Assembly (NCBI GenBank): GCA_913055875.1
Contig: CAJXJY010000004.1
Coordinates: 186,001-250,000, forward strand
Length of the DNA stretch: 64,000 bases
Direction of reading: 5' to 3'
From: an uncultured Altererythrobacter sp.
GTDB taxonomy: Bacteria > Pseudomonadota > Alphaproteobacteria > Sphingomonadales > Sphingomonadaceae
Notes under the pieces: generated by a model
Database searches by the model: none
The model's input: the letters and a program-made list of their open reading frames with translations, nothing else
Told to the model about the DNA's origin: nothing
In this document: one piece after another, positions 52,461-60,431 of the stretch
Position numbering within the stretch: position 1 is the stretch's first letter
Layout: every line of letters starts with the position of its first letter
Position numbers and translations under genes: made by a program

Positions 52461-52723
52461 TGGCGAGGCGAAGCGGAGGCTGGAAAACGAAGCTGCGTGT
52501 TAGCGACCTTGACGACGACGCTAAGCTGGAAGCGGTATGCGTTAGGTGCGATCATGTCCGGTATCTCACGAAATCCGGCCTGACTGACGCTGGCAAATCG
52601 CAGAGCTATATCGACGAGATTGAGCAGGGTGAGATTTGCACTGTGCTGGGCTGTGGGGGCAAAGTCCGGCTAGCCATGATGCACAAGAACGCCACCAGCG
52701 GCTTCGTTGGTGGGTTAGCCTAG
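52460..52723 (+). CDS. zinc-ribbon-like protein coupled to the polymerase
   Basis: An 87-residue protein with CVRC (27-30) and CTVLGC (60-65), two cysteine pairs about 30 residues apart as in a zinc ribbon. Its ATG overlaps the polymerase stop (TGATG). It could be a DNA-binding partner of the polymerase; this is inference from coupling only. The next 195 bp to the tRNA hold no gene. Confidence 0.75.
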   Translation: MARRSGGWKTKLRVSDLDDDAKLEAVCVRCDHVRYLTKSGLTDAGKSQSYIDEIEQGEICTVLGCGGKVRLAMMHKNATSGFVGGLA

Positions 52724-52846
52724 GAGGAGCAGCGCTTCGGGTTAGGCAACGATTGATTGCGGCTAATCTCGCGCAAAGCGGAAATGACGATTCCTGCGAG
52801 GCGAAAATGGCATTCTTGTGCGAAGGGCAGCGCGGAAATGACCGCA

Positions 52847-52887
52847 AGTGTTCGCACCCGTATATTCGACTGATATTTCACAAAATG
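52847..52887 (+). repeat. right arm-type repeat
   Basis: Same orientation as 46101-46141, identical at 31 of 41 positions, including GTATATT and the paired ATATT-type words with 11-bp period. It lies 31 bp inside attR. Confidence 0.6.
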
Positions 52888-52918
52888 AGCGACCGACAGG
52901 ACAACTCATTGATTTTGT

Positions 52919-52965
52919 TGGTGACCCCTACGGGAATCGAACCCGTGTTTCAGCCGTGAGAGGGC
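52919..52965. other. attR: core repeat within tRNA-Glu(CUC)
   Basis: The 47-bp core is identical to attL at 45975-46021. Here it completes the tRNA gene, so the element brought a replacement 3' half and kept the tRNA functional. Confidence 0.92.
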
Positions 52966-52993
52966 CGCGTCCTGACCGCTAGACGAAGGGGCC
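52919..52993 (-). tRNA. tRNA-Glu(CUC)
   Basis: 75 nt including encoded CCA. The acceptor GGCCCCT pairs with AGGGGTC; the anticodon loop CTCTCAC gives CUC; the T arm is ACGGG-TTCGATT-CCCGT. Its 3' half comes from the inserted element. Its native 3'-flanking hairpin element is now at 45939-45974, 7 kb away. Confidence 0.96.
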
Positions 52994-53034
52994 ATCCCGG
53001 TGCGCAAAGCGCCGCGAAAGCCGGTATGCCACCG

Positions 53035-53109
53035 TGGTGACCCCTACGGGAATCGAACCCGTGTTTCAGCCGTGAAAGGGCCGCGTCCTAACCGCTAGAC
53101 GAAGGGGCC
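53035..53109 (-). tRNA. tRNA-Glu(UUC)
   Basis: 75 nt with encoded CCA. Nearly identical to the neighbouring tRNA-Glu(CUC); the anticodon loop CTTTCAC gives UUC. It lies 41 bp upstream of the CUC gene on the same strand, so both are probably in one transcript. Confidence 0.97.
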
Positions 53110-53192
53110 GGTCCCGCGAAGGGCGGTGGCGTGGCGGCGCACTTAGGGACGCGGGCGCGCGGGGTCAAGCCCGCTGTGGGAATGCAGGCTGC

Positions 53193-54980
53193 TCAATCGG
53201 CCCAGGCGGCGTCCTCGAGATGCAGCTCGGCCTTGGGGACATCGCCCCAGTCGTCGATCTTGACCCGCCCGGCGAGCCACAACCGGCGTCCACGTGCACC
53301 GTGCAGCAGTGCCTGGCCGAGATCAGTCTCGGCGATGCGGAAGGCGATTGCCTTGAACGACTTGCCGTCGTTCCCGCTCGCAATCAGCCGGACGTGATCG
53401 GCACCCACGATGTCGGCGCGCACCAGCCGTACCGGCCCCACCGCCACGCGCGGGCCGGGCCAGCCCACACCATAGGGTCCGGCGGCATCCAGCGAGGCTA
53501 CCAGGTCCGGCGTCAGCCCGCCGGGCGCGAGCGACAGGTCGAGCTGCATCACTTGCTCGGCGGTCGCGCGGGCGACCTGCTTTGCCAGATGGGCATCGAG
53601 CCAATCTGCGAACTCGTCGAGACGTTCGGCTTCGACCGTCAGGCCTGCGGCCATTGCATGCCCGCCACCGGCCACCAGCAGCCCCTTTTCGCGTGCGGCA
53701 ATGATCGCCGCGCCGAGGTCTACGCCGGAAATCGAGCGGCCGGATCCCTTGCCCTGGCCGCTTTCGTCGTCGAGCGCGATCACCAGCGAGGGTTTGCCCG
53801 TCTTCTCCTTGATCCGACCGGCGACGATGCCGATCACACCAGGATGCCAGCCGCGCCCTGCCAGCACATGAACCGCGCGGTTGTGCTGCCCGGCGAGTTG
53901 TCCCTCGGCGGCTTCCTGCACCGCTGCCTCGATCGCCCTGCGCTCCTCGTTGAGAGCCGAGAGTTGAGCCGCGATCTCGCCTGCCTCGTCGGGGTCGGTG
54001 GTGGTCAGCAGGCGAACGCCGAGCGTCGATTCGCCCACGCGTCCGCCAGCATTGATGCGCGGACCGAGCGCGAAGCCGAGATCGCTGCAGGCCGGCGCGC
54101 GTTTGAGTCGACTGGCGTCGATCAGCGCTGCCATGCCGGTGCCCTCGCGCCGCGCCATGATCTTGAGGCCCTGCGCCACGAAGGCGCGGTTGAGCCCGTG
54201 CAGCGCGGCGACGTCGGCGACCGTTCCGAGCGCGACCAGGTCAAGCAGTTCGAGCAGGTTCGGTTCGGCCCGGTCGGCAAAAAAGTCGCGCGCGCGCAGC
54301 GTCCGCACCACTGCGATCGCGAGCAGGAAGGCGACGCCGACCGCGGCGAGGTGGCCGTGCGCCGCGCCGGTCTCGCTCTCGTCGAGCCGGTTCGGATTGA
54401 CCAATGCGACCGTCTTGGGAAGTTCGGCGGCGCATTTGTGATGGTCGACCACGATCACGTCGACCCCCGCCTCGTGTGCCATCTCCAGCGCTTCGTGCGC
54501 CATCGCGCCGCAATCGACCGTAACGATAAGGCTCGAACCGTCCTCGGCGATCCTTACCAGGGCTTCGCCGCTCGGCCCGTACCCTTCGAGCAGCCGATCC
54601 GGAATGTAGTAACGCGCATCGTGCCCGAGCATCCGCAGCAGACGGATCAGCAGCGCCGAACTGGTTGCTCCGTCGACGTCGTAGTCTCCGTAGACCGTGA
54701 TCGTCTCGTTGCCGAGCACCGCCTGCGCAATGCGCTCGGCGGCGGCATCCATGTCCCGGAACTCGGACGGATCGGGAAGGAATTCGCGCAGGGTGGGGTT
54801 GCGGTGCCGGTCGAGATCGTCGGTGGCAACGCCGCGTGCAAGCAGCAATTGCGTGACCACGTCGTGCCCGAGATCGCCCGGATCGCCGTCCAGCGCCATA
54901 TTGCCGCGCCGCCAGTGCCACGCCTTGCCGGTCAGCGAATGCGCAACGCCGAATATGGGAGAGAGCGAATGCGACGCCAT
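53193..54980 (-). CDS. recJ: single-stranded-DNA-specific exonuclease RecJ
   Basis: A 5'-3' ssDNA exonuclease in recombination and mismatch repair, 595 residues. DHH motifs: VYGDYDVDGATSSALLIRLL, IVTVDCGAMAH, VIVVDHHKC, and NPNRLDESE. The DHHA1 domain has GRSISGVDLGAAI and GGGHAMAAGLTV. An OB-like C-terminal domain ends the protein. ATG at 54980. It reads toward the two tRNA-Glu genes. Confidence 0.95.
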   Translation of the reverse strand: MASHSLSPIFGVAHSLTGKAWHWRRGNMALDGDPGDLGHDVVTQLLLARGVATDDLDRHRNPTLREFLPDPSEFRDMDAAAERIAQAVLGNETITVYGDYDVDGATSSALLIRLLRMLGHDARYYIPDRLLEGYGPSGEALVRIAEDGSSLIVTVDCGAMAHEALEMAHEAGVDVIVVDHHKCAAELPKTVALVNPNRLDESETGAAHGHLAAVGVAFLLAIAVVRTLRARDFFADRAEPNLLELLDLVALGTVADVAALHGLNRAFVAQGLKIMARREGTGMAALIDASRLKRAPACSDLGFALGPRINAGGRVGESTLGVRLLTTTDPDEAGEIAAQLSALNEERRAIEAAVQEAAEGQLAGQHNRAVHVLAGRGWHPGVIGIVAGRIKEKTGKPSLVIALDDESGQGKGSGRSISGVDLGAAIIAAREKGLLVAGGGHAMAAGLTVEAERLDEFADWLDAHLAKQVARATAEQVMQLDLSLAPGGLTPDLVASLDAAGPYGVGWPGPRVAVGPVRLVRADIVGADHVRLIASGNDGKSFKAIAFRIAETDLGQALLHGARGRRLWLAGRVKIDDWGDVPKAELHLEDAAWAD

Positions 54981-55059
54981 GCGGCACTCCTACGCTGAGC
55001 GCCCGGCGAGGGGAAGTGCCCGCATTTGACTTTCGACAGCGCGGCGCGATGGTGCCCGC

Positions 55060-55551
55060 ATGAGCGATCCCGAACCGCATCTCCTCGTTGCCTGGCACAG
55101 CCGCACGGGTGCTTCACGCGCAATGGCCGAGGCTGCTGCCCAGGGCGGCCGGGAAACGGCGCGTCTGCTCTATTGCGACGAGGTGCAGCCGGACGATCTG
55201 CTCTCCGCGGGAGCATATCTGTTCGTCTGCCCCGAAAATCTCGCCAGCATGTCGGGCGCGATGAAGGAGATGTTCGACCGCTGCTACTATCCGGTGCTCG
55301 GCCGGATCGAAGGGCGGGGCTACGCTACCGCCATAGCCGCGGGATCGGACGGGGAGGGGGCGCAGCGCCAGATCGACCGTATCTGCACCGGCTGGCGGCT
55401 GAAACGGGTCGCGGATCCGGTGATCGTGAACATGTCCGCGCAGACACCGGAAGAAATTCTTGCCGAAAAAACGCTAGAAAGCGAAGATATCCAACGATGC
55501 CGAGAGCTCGGCGCCGGATTGCTCGAAGGTCTCGTGCTGGGGATATTCTAG
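55060..55551 (+). CDS. flavodoxin-family protein
   Basis: A 163-residue FMN-binding fold: LLVAWHSRTGASRAMAEAAA supplies the phosphate loop, and CPENLASMSGAMKEMFDRCY the second flavin loop. There is no other domain. It may be an electron carrier or a small FMN reductase; the partner is unknown. Divergent from recJ. Confidence 0.85.
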   Translation: MSDPEPHLLVAWHSRTGASRAMAEAAAQGGRETARLLYCDEVQPDDLLSAGAYLFVCPENLASMSGAMKEMFDRCYYPVLGRIEGRGYATAIAAGSDGEGAQRQIDRICTGWRLKRVADPVIVNMSAQTPEEILAEKTLESEDIQRCRELGAGLLEGLVLGIF

Positions 55552-55661
55552 GCCGTTCGCTCCATTACGGATGCTTCACTGCTAGCGGTCGACTCGACCG
55601 TGGTTGCGATTCGAGTCAATAGTGCAGCGCGAGGGAATCGAGAGGGACGCAGGCCATCGCG

Positions 55662-56459
55662 ATGCAGGGTCGACATTCGGACTCCGGCGATCCGGCGGGC
55701 CTGTTCGTACTGTTCGAACCGGGCGCCCGTCCGGAATCCGCCGATATACGTGCAGCGGCGGACCGAGCGCCGGGGCTGGCGATCGGCAATGAGGACTCGC
55801 AGAGAGCCGAGGCTATGCCATTGCCGCCCGGAAACGGAGTTTCGGACGCTATGCCCGCCTTCGAGCTGGTGGTGGACGGCCTGACTTTCGACCTCTGCTT
55901 CACGACACAGCCGCATTGGGGAAACGCCGGGGCGTGCCGCTATCGCTATGGCCTTGCCGACGATTTCAGGGACGCCGGGGATGGCGCGATTCTCGTCCGG
56001 CCCGGCTCGCACCTGACGGGTGCCGAGCGCGGGCTTCCGGTCGTGCGCACGCAGGCGAGCATAGCATTGTCGCTGATCGACGCATGCGAGGGCGCGACCG
56101 CGCTGAGCTGGACGCCGTCCTCGGCCTTGATGGGAGCGGATTATTTCCGGATCAGGGCGGGCGAATGGCTCGCGGGCGGTGCCTTTCCCGCGCCGGGATT
56201 CGTCGCGTTTCAAGAAGCCATGGGCGGAGCGATCCAGAGTTGCGGCCTCGGTTATTTTACCGGGCAGGAACTACGGCTGGAGCGGGATTCGGCTTCGGAA
56301 AAGGAGGATTCAATACGGCTCGCCGCCACGCTGGTCGATCAGCTGGTCCGTTGCGGGAAGATCGACAGTCCCGGGCAGATCGTCCCTCAGGGCGACACTG
56401 CCATCCGTGTCGAACCGTCGCGCAACGGGCGCTTCGTGCGCGCCTGGTCCCAGCGTTAA
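55662..56459 (+). CDS. hypothetical protein (possible DUF4261-like C-terminus)
   Basis: A 265-residue cytosolic protein without signal or membrane helix. Residues 60-265 look ordered, with ALSWTPSSALMGADYFRIRA, LGYFTGQELRLER and PQGDTAIRVEPS. The last part recalls DUF4261 (T-G-x-E followed by a final GDT motif), but I am not sure. The start is uncertain; GAGAGGGA is 17 bp upstream. Its stop overlaps the convergent nitronate monooxygenase gene by 4 bp. Confidence 0.6.
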   Translation: MQGRHSDSGDPAGLFVLFEPGARPESADIRAAADRAPGLAIGNEDSQRAEAMPLPPGNGVSDAMPAFELVVDGLTFDLCFTTQPHWGNAGACRYRYGLADDFRDAGDGAILVRPGSHLTGAERGLPVVRTQASIALSLIDACEGATALSWTPSSALMGADYFRIRAGEWLAGGAFPAPGFVAFQEAMGGAIQSCGLGYFTGQELRLERDSASEKEDSIRLAATLVDQLVRCGKIDSPGQIVPQGDTAIRVEPSRNGRFVRAWSQR

Positions 56460-57433
56460 TCCGGTACCTTTGCGCGCAGTTCCTCCAGCGCGGCGCGGTA
56501 TTCGCGCTCGATCCGGTCGACCATGTCGCCAACGCTGCCGACCGATTTCACCGCGCCCACGCCCTGGCCCGAGCCCCAGATATCCTTCCATGCCTTGGCC
56601 TTGGTGTTGCCGCCGCTGCCGAAATTCATCTTGCTCGGATCGCTAACCGGCAGGTCGTCGGGGTCGAGGCCCGACGCCTCGATGCTCGAGCGCAGGTAAT
56701 TGCCGTGCACCCCGGTGAACAGGTTGGTGTAGACGATCCCTTCTGCGCTCCCTTCGACGATACCTTCCTTGTAGCGGGCATCGGCGTTGGCTTCCCCGGT
56801 CGCGATGAAGGCGCTGCCGATATAGGCGAAGTCGGCGCGCATCGCCTGTGCGGCGAGCACCGAATATCCGTTGGCGATCGAGCCCGACAGCGCGACCAGC
56901 CCGTCGAACCACTCGCGGATTTCCTGCATCAGCGCGAAGGGCGACTGCACCCCGGCATGCCCGCCCGCGCCGGCAGCCACCGGAATGAGGCCTGTCGCGC
57001 CCTTCTCGATCGCCTTGTGCGCGAAGCGGTTGTTGATCACGTCGTGCATCGTGATTCCGCCCCAATTGCGCACTGCGTCGAAAATCTCGGGGCGCGCGCC
57101 GAGCGAGGTGATGACCATCGGCACCTGCCATTTCTCGCAGGTCGCCATGTCCGCTTCGAGCCGGTCGTTCGAGCGATGGACGATCTGGTTGACGGCGTAG
57201 GGTGCGGCGGGCCTGTCCGGATTGTCGCGATTGTGTGCGGCCAGTTCCTCGGTGATCCGGTGCAGCCATTCGTCGAGCAGCGATTGCGGGCGGGCGTTGA
57301 GCGCGGGGAAGCTGCCGACGATGCCCGCCTTGCACTGCGCTATCACCAGCTCGGGACCCGAGACGATGAACAGCGGCGAGCCGATCACCGGCAGGCGCAA
57401 GCGGTCGAACGGGGCGGGGAGGGTGGTCGGCAT
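56456..57433 (-). CDS. nitronate monooxygenase family flavoprotein
   Basis: A 325-residue FMN-dependent TIM-barrel enzyme that oxidises nitronates. Motifs include LPVIGSPLFIVSGPELVIAQ, AGIVGSFPALNARP, GLIPVAAGAGGHAGVQSP and VALSGSIANGYSVLAAQAMR with the FMN phosphate loop. The AGGHAG block fits the class I family. It lies 88 bp downstream of an amidohydrolase gene on the same strand. Confidence 0.9.
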   Translation of the reverse strand: MPTTLPAPFDRLRLPVIGSPLFIVSGPELVIAQCKAGIVGSFPALNARPQSLLDEWLHRITEELAAHNRDNPDRPAAPYAVNQIVHRSNDRLEADMATCEKWQVPMVITSLGARPEIFDAVRNWGGITMHDVINNRFAHKAIEKGATGLIPVAAGAGGHAGVQSPFALMQEIREWFDGLVALSGSIANGYSVLAAQAMRADFAYIGSAFIATGEANADARYKEGIVEGSAEGIVYTNLFTGVHGNYLRSSIEASGLDPDDLPVSDPSKMNFGSGGNTKAKAWKDIWGSGQGVGAVKSVGSVGDMVDRIEREYRAALEELRAKVPD

Positions 57434-57521
57434 GGCGGCGCGAACTCCGTGGCAATTCGAAACCGGCCCTGCCTATGGTGCGGGCGGCGGACTGTCGAGA
57501 CTGACGTAACGGAAGCTCGAA

Positions 57522-58562
57522 TCAGGCAAGCAGGTGCTCGATCCGGTAGAACCGCGCGGCGTTGCCGGCGAACAGCGCGGCTTTCTCGTCGTCGGAATAG
57601 CCGGCGGCGAGCCGCTTGAACGCGTTCCACAGCACCGCGTAACTCGCGCCCCAGCGATCGACCGGGTAGTTGCTCTCGAACATCGCGCGGGTACTGCCGA
57701 AGGCCTCGATGCAGGTCTCGACATAGGGCTTCCACTGCGCCGCCAGTTCCTCCGAGCCGCAGCCTTTCGCCGGACCTTCTTCCGGCATGCCGCAGAAGGC
57801 CATCGCCAGACCGCCGAGCTTGACCGAGACGTTCTCGCATTCGCCGAGCGCCCGGATCGACTTGCGCCAGCGCTCGAAATTCTCGTCCAGCGTGCCGTGG
57901 TAGCTCGCGATGTTGAGCGGCGTGCCGCAATGGTCGAGGCAGATCGGCTGGTCGGGGAAAGCCTGCGCAAGATCGAGCACGTCGCCGAGCTGCGGTTCGA
58001 GCAGCCAGGCGTCGAAGGTGAGGTCGCGTGTGCCGAGTTCGGCGAAACCCTCGCGAAAGGTGGCGTCGCGATACAGGCCTTGGGGCGCGTGGAAGGGCGG
58101 TCCGAGCACCTCCGGATCGGTGTCCCAAGCCGCCGAATGGCGGATCCCCGCGAACCGGTCCGAAGCGGTCCGCAATGCATCGAGTACCTCGCCCGCAGCA
58201 GCCCCGCGCGTCAGATCGGCATGGCCGACGATCGCGGCGCACGGCCGGTAGTCGCCATAGAGCCCGCTCGCCCCCTGCGCCGCCACGCCGTTGACGAATT
58301 CGACCTCGCCGACGGGCTTGAGATGTTCCTCGGCCCCGGCGTGGTAGAAGGCGCTGCATTCCATGAAGACGGTGCCGACGACATTATGGCCCGACCGCGT
58401 GTCCGCGAGCAGTTCGTCGAAGGTATAGTAGGCGGCCCCGGCGATCGCCTCGAGGAAGTCGTGCCGTGGCTCGGGGAAGCTCGGGAGCAGCGGGCGCAGA
58501 TCCCACAGGTGATGATGCGGGTCGATGATCGGCAGGTCGGGTTCGAGTATCGATTCGGTCAT
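57522..58562 (-). CDS. amidohydrolase-2 family metal-dependent hydrolase
   Basis: A 346-residue TIM-barrel hydrolase. The N-terminal metal motif is LPIIDPHHHLWDL; IAGIRHSAAWDT-like text (FAGIRHSAAWDTD), PICLDHCGTPL and MFESNYPVDRWGAS complete the set seen in lactonase and dicarboxylate-semialdehyde decarboxylase relatives. ATG at 58562 is 5 bp after the stop of another, exported amidohydrolase, so they form one operon. Substrate unknown. Confidence 0.9.
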   Translation of the reverse strand: MTESILEPDLPIIDPHHHLWDLRPLLPSFPEPRHDFLEAIAGAAYYTFDELLADTRSGHNVVGTVFMECSAFYHAGAEEHLKPVGEVEFVNGVAAQGASGLYGDYRPCAAIVGHADLTRGAAAGEVLDALRTASDRFAGIRHSAAWDTDPEVLGPPFHAPQGLYRDATFREGFAELGTRDLTFDAWLLEPQLGDVLDLAQAFPDQPICLDHCGTPLNIASYHGTLDENFERWRKSIRALGECENVSVKLGGLAMAFCGMPEEGPAKGCGSEELAAQWKPYVETCIEAFGSTRAMFESNYPVDRWGASYAVLWNAFKRLAAGYSDDEKAALFAGNAARFYRIEHLLA

Positions 58563-58567
58563 GGCCG

Positions 58568-60256
58568 CTACGTTTGCGCAGGAAGATCGAGAAACCCAAG
58601 CAGGTTTTGACGGAATAGCTTGTCGCGTCGCGTCTCCCAGAAGCTGCCGGCCCGGCCGGCAGCGTCGTACACCGCCTGGAAATAGCGACCTGCCGCCGCT
58701 TGCTGCCCCAGCATGATCCAGTCCGAACCGAACAGGATGTGTTCGTCCCCGTGCTCGAATTCGGCGCAAATCTCGCCGAGTTCGGACAGCAGGCGGTCGG
58801 CTTCCCCATTCAGGATGCGCGGATCGTAGCTGAGATCGAAATAGAAATTCGCGTCCCCGGCTTCGTTCATCGCCAGTGCCCTTCTCAGGACGCTGTCGTC
58901 GCCGTTGCGCATGTCGAAATGGCCGAGGCAGACTCGCAGCGGCCGATGTGCGCTGCCGTAGCCTCTCGTTTCCTCGGCGCGCGCGAGCCACAGGACAGGT
59001 GCAGCCAGAAAATCCGCCCCGGGCATGGATCCCTGGCTTTCCCTCGCATGCGTCATGATCGGCACGTCTTCGAGCGTGCAGAACCTGAAGAATTCGTCGA
59101 GCGAAGCGTCGATTTCGGCGCCGAGTTGTGCCGTCGGCCAGTTCCTCGCATCCCATCGGGTATTGACCCTCGCGCCGGCCCGCTCGTTCGGCAATTTGCG
59201 ACCCGCATTGCGATGCGGTGAAAAGCCCATCGGCGGGTAGACCTTGAAGCCGGCGATCCGGTGTGTGGCGGTCGAACCCGGCTTTCGGCCCTCGCGCACC
59301 CAATCCTGCAGGCGTGCAAAGGTCCGGTTCGCGCCGTCTCCGCGGCGTTCCTCGACATCCTTCAAGGGATCGAAGCCGGCGAAGGTATGCACACGCAAGG
59401 CACCGATGGTGGTTTGCGCGACGGACTTGTACCGGGTCCAGAACCGAACCTGATCGGCGTGCGATGAGTTCGCCAGCGGCTCTTCGTCCAGCCATTTGTC
59501 GTAGTCGACCAGCAGGTTGATCGCATCGAGCGTCTGCCCGCTCGTGATCTTCACCGTGTCGAGGTACTGGCGGACATGGCGGCAGCGCGACTGCAGCATG
59601 TCGTAGATCCAGCGGAGCACCGCCTTGACCTCCTCCAAATCTACCGTGTCCGGCGCGTCGGCGAGGGCGGCCATATCTTCGTCGAGGCCGTGCGGAGGAT
59701 GCCGGAGCGGTGGGCCACTGGCGGCGATCCGGCGATAGGGTTCGGGGTCGACCCGGGCAGGCAACGGTTCGCCCCTGTCGTTGGTTCGCATTTCGGCGAC
59801 AGCACCGAGCAGGCGGGCGAGACGGTAGTGGCTTTCGGCGACATCGGTCTCGGGATCCAGCTGCGAAACAGCCGCCCTGCGATTGCGTGCATCGATTTGG
59901 CGCTCTTGGTAGTCCGCGGCCTCATCGGCGAATTTCGCCTCGTCCACCTTCGAGCCGAACAGTTCTCCGGCTCCGAGCCTCGCCAGTTCGGCGGACGCCG
60001 AAACGCTCAAGCGCTTCGCGAGGAAGCCCCCCAGATCCGCGAGCGCGAGCACAATGTCGGCCGGATTGCTGATATAATACGGAACGATGACGAATTTCAG
60101 GAAATTGCCGACCGGCAGATCGGAGGCATTGAAGAAGTGGACGTGCGAATCGGCCAGATGCCGTCCCGAAACATCGCGCTCGGGAATCTCGCAAGTGACG
60201 CAGCCGGCGAGGCCGAAGGCGCTGGCCGACGCGAGAAACGAGCGACGATCGATCAT
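58568..60256 (-). CDS. Tat-exported amidohydrolase lipoprotein
   Basis: A 562-residue protein with a twin-arginine signal and lipobox combined (IDRRSFLASASAFGLAGC), so it is folded before export and lipid-anchored. The metal-binding start is LADSHVHFFNASDLP; VPIMTHARESQGS, RVCLGHFDMRNGD and ILFGSDWIMLG carry further His and Asp ligands of the amidohydrolase-2 fold. A long insert (about residues 80-290) has no known match. It is coupled in an operon with a cytosolic amidohydrolase gene. Confidence 0.85.
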   Translation of the reverse strand: MIDRRSFLASASAFGLAGCVTCEIPERDVSGRHLADSHVHFFNASDLPVGNFLKFVIVPYYISNPADIVLALADLGGFLAKRLSVSASAELARLGAGELFGSKVDEAKFADEAADYQERQIDARNRRAAVSQLDPETDVAESHYRLARLLGAVAEMRTNDRGEPLPARVDPEPYRRIAASGPPLRHPPHGLDEDMAALADAPDTVDLEEVKAVLRWIYDMLQSRCRHVRQYLDTVKITSGQTLDAINLLVDYDKWLDEEPLANSSHADQVRFWTRYKSVAQTTIGALRVHTFAGFDPLKDVEERRGDGANRTFARLQDWVREGRKPGSTATHRIAGFKVYPPMGFSPHRNAGRKLPNERAGARVNTRWDARNWPTAQLGAEIDASLDEFFRFCTLEDVPIMTHARESQGSMPGADFLAAPVLWLARAEETRGYGSAHRPLRVCLGHFDMRNGDDSVLRRALAMNEAGDANFYFDLSYDPRILNGEADRLLSELGEICAEFEHGDEHILFGSDWIMLGQQAAAGRYFQAVYDAAGRAGSFWETRRDKLFRQNLLGFLDLPAQT

Positions 60257-60431
60257 GGTGTGCTTCCCCCCTCTGCAAGTCGCGCAATTTGGCAGAAGGT
60301 CGGTATACGAACAAGCGGGCGAAGTGCGTCGATCTATTGGATTTCAGTTCTTTCGCAGGGCACTTTTCACCCGACCGCTGAATTTGTCGTGTTGAGGGCC
60401 TCGCTACGCCGGCGTTCGACAAAAGTACGCT

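Larger units (their letters stand above)
45975..52965 (+). mobile_element. 7.0-kb integrative element in tRNA-Glu(CUC)
   Basis: The borders are the perfect 47-bp repeats 45975-46021 and 52919-52965. The integrase gene lies next to the left border and reads inward. The cargo is visibly less GC-rich than the flanks. Gene order: integrase, AlpA-type excisionase, small protein, rolling-circle-type Rep, XRE repressor facing lipoprotein and small protein, YedK facing Y-family polymerase across a LexA box, zinc-ribbon protein. No structural phage, packaging or conjugation genes are seen, so transfer would need a helper. Confidence 0.92.
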
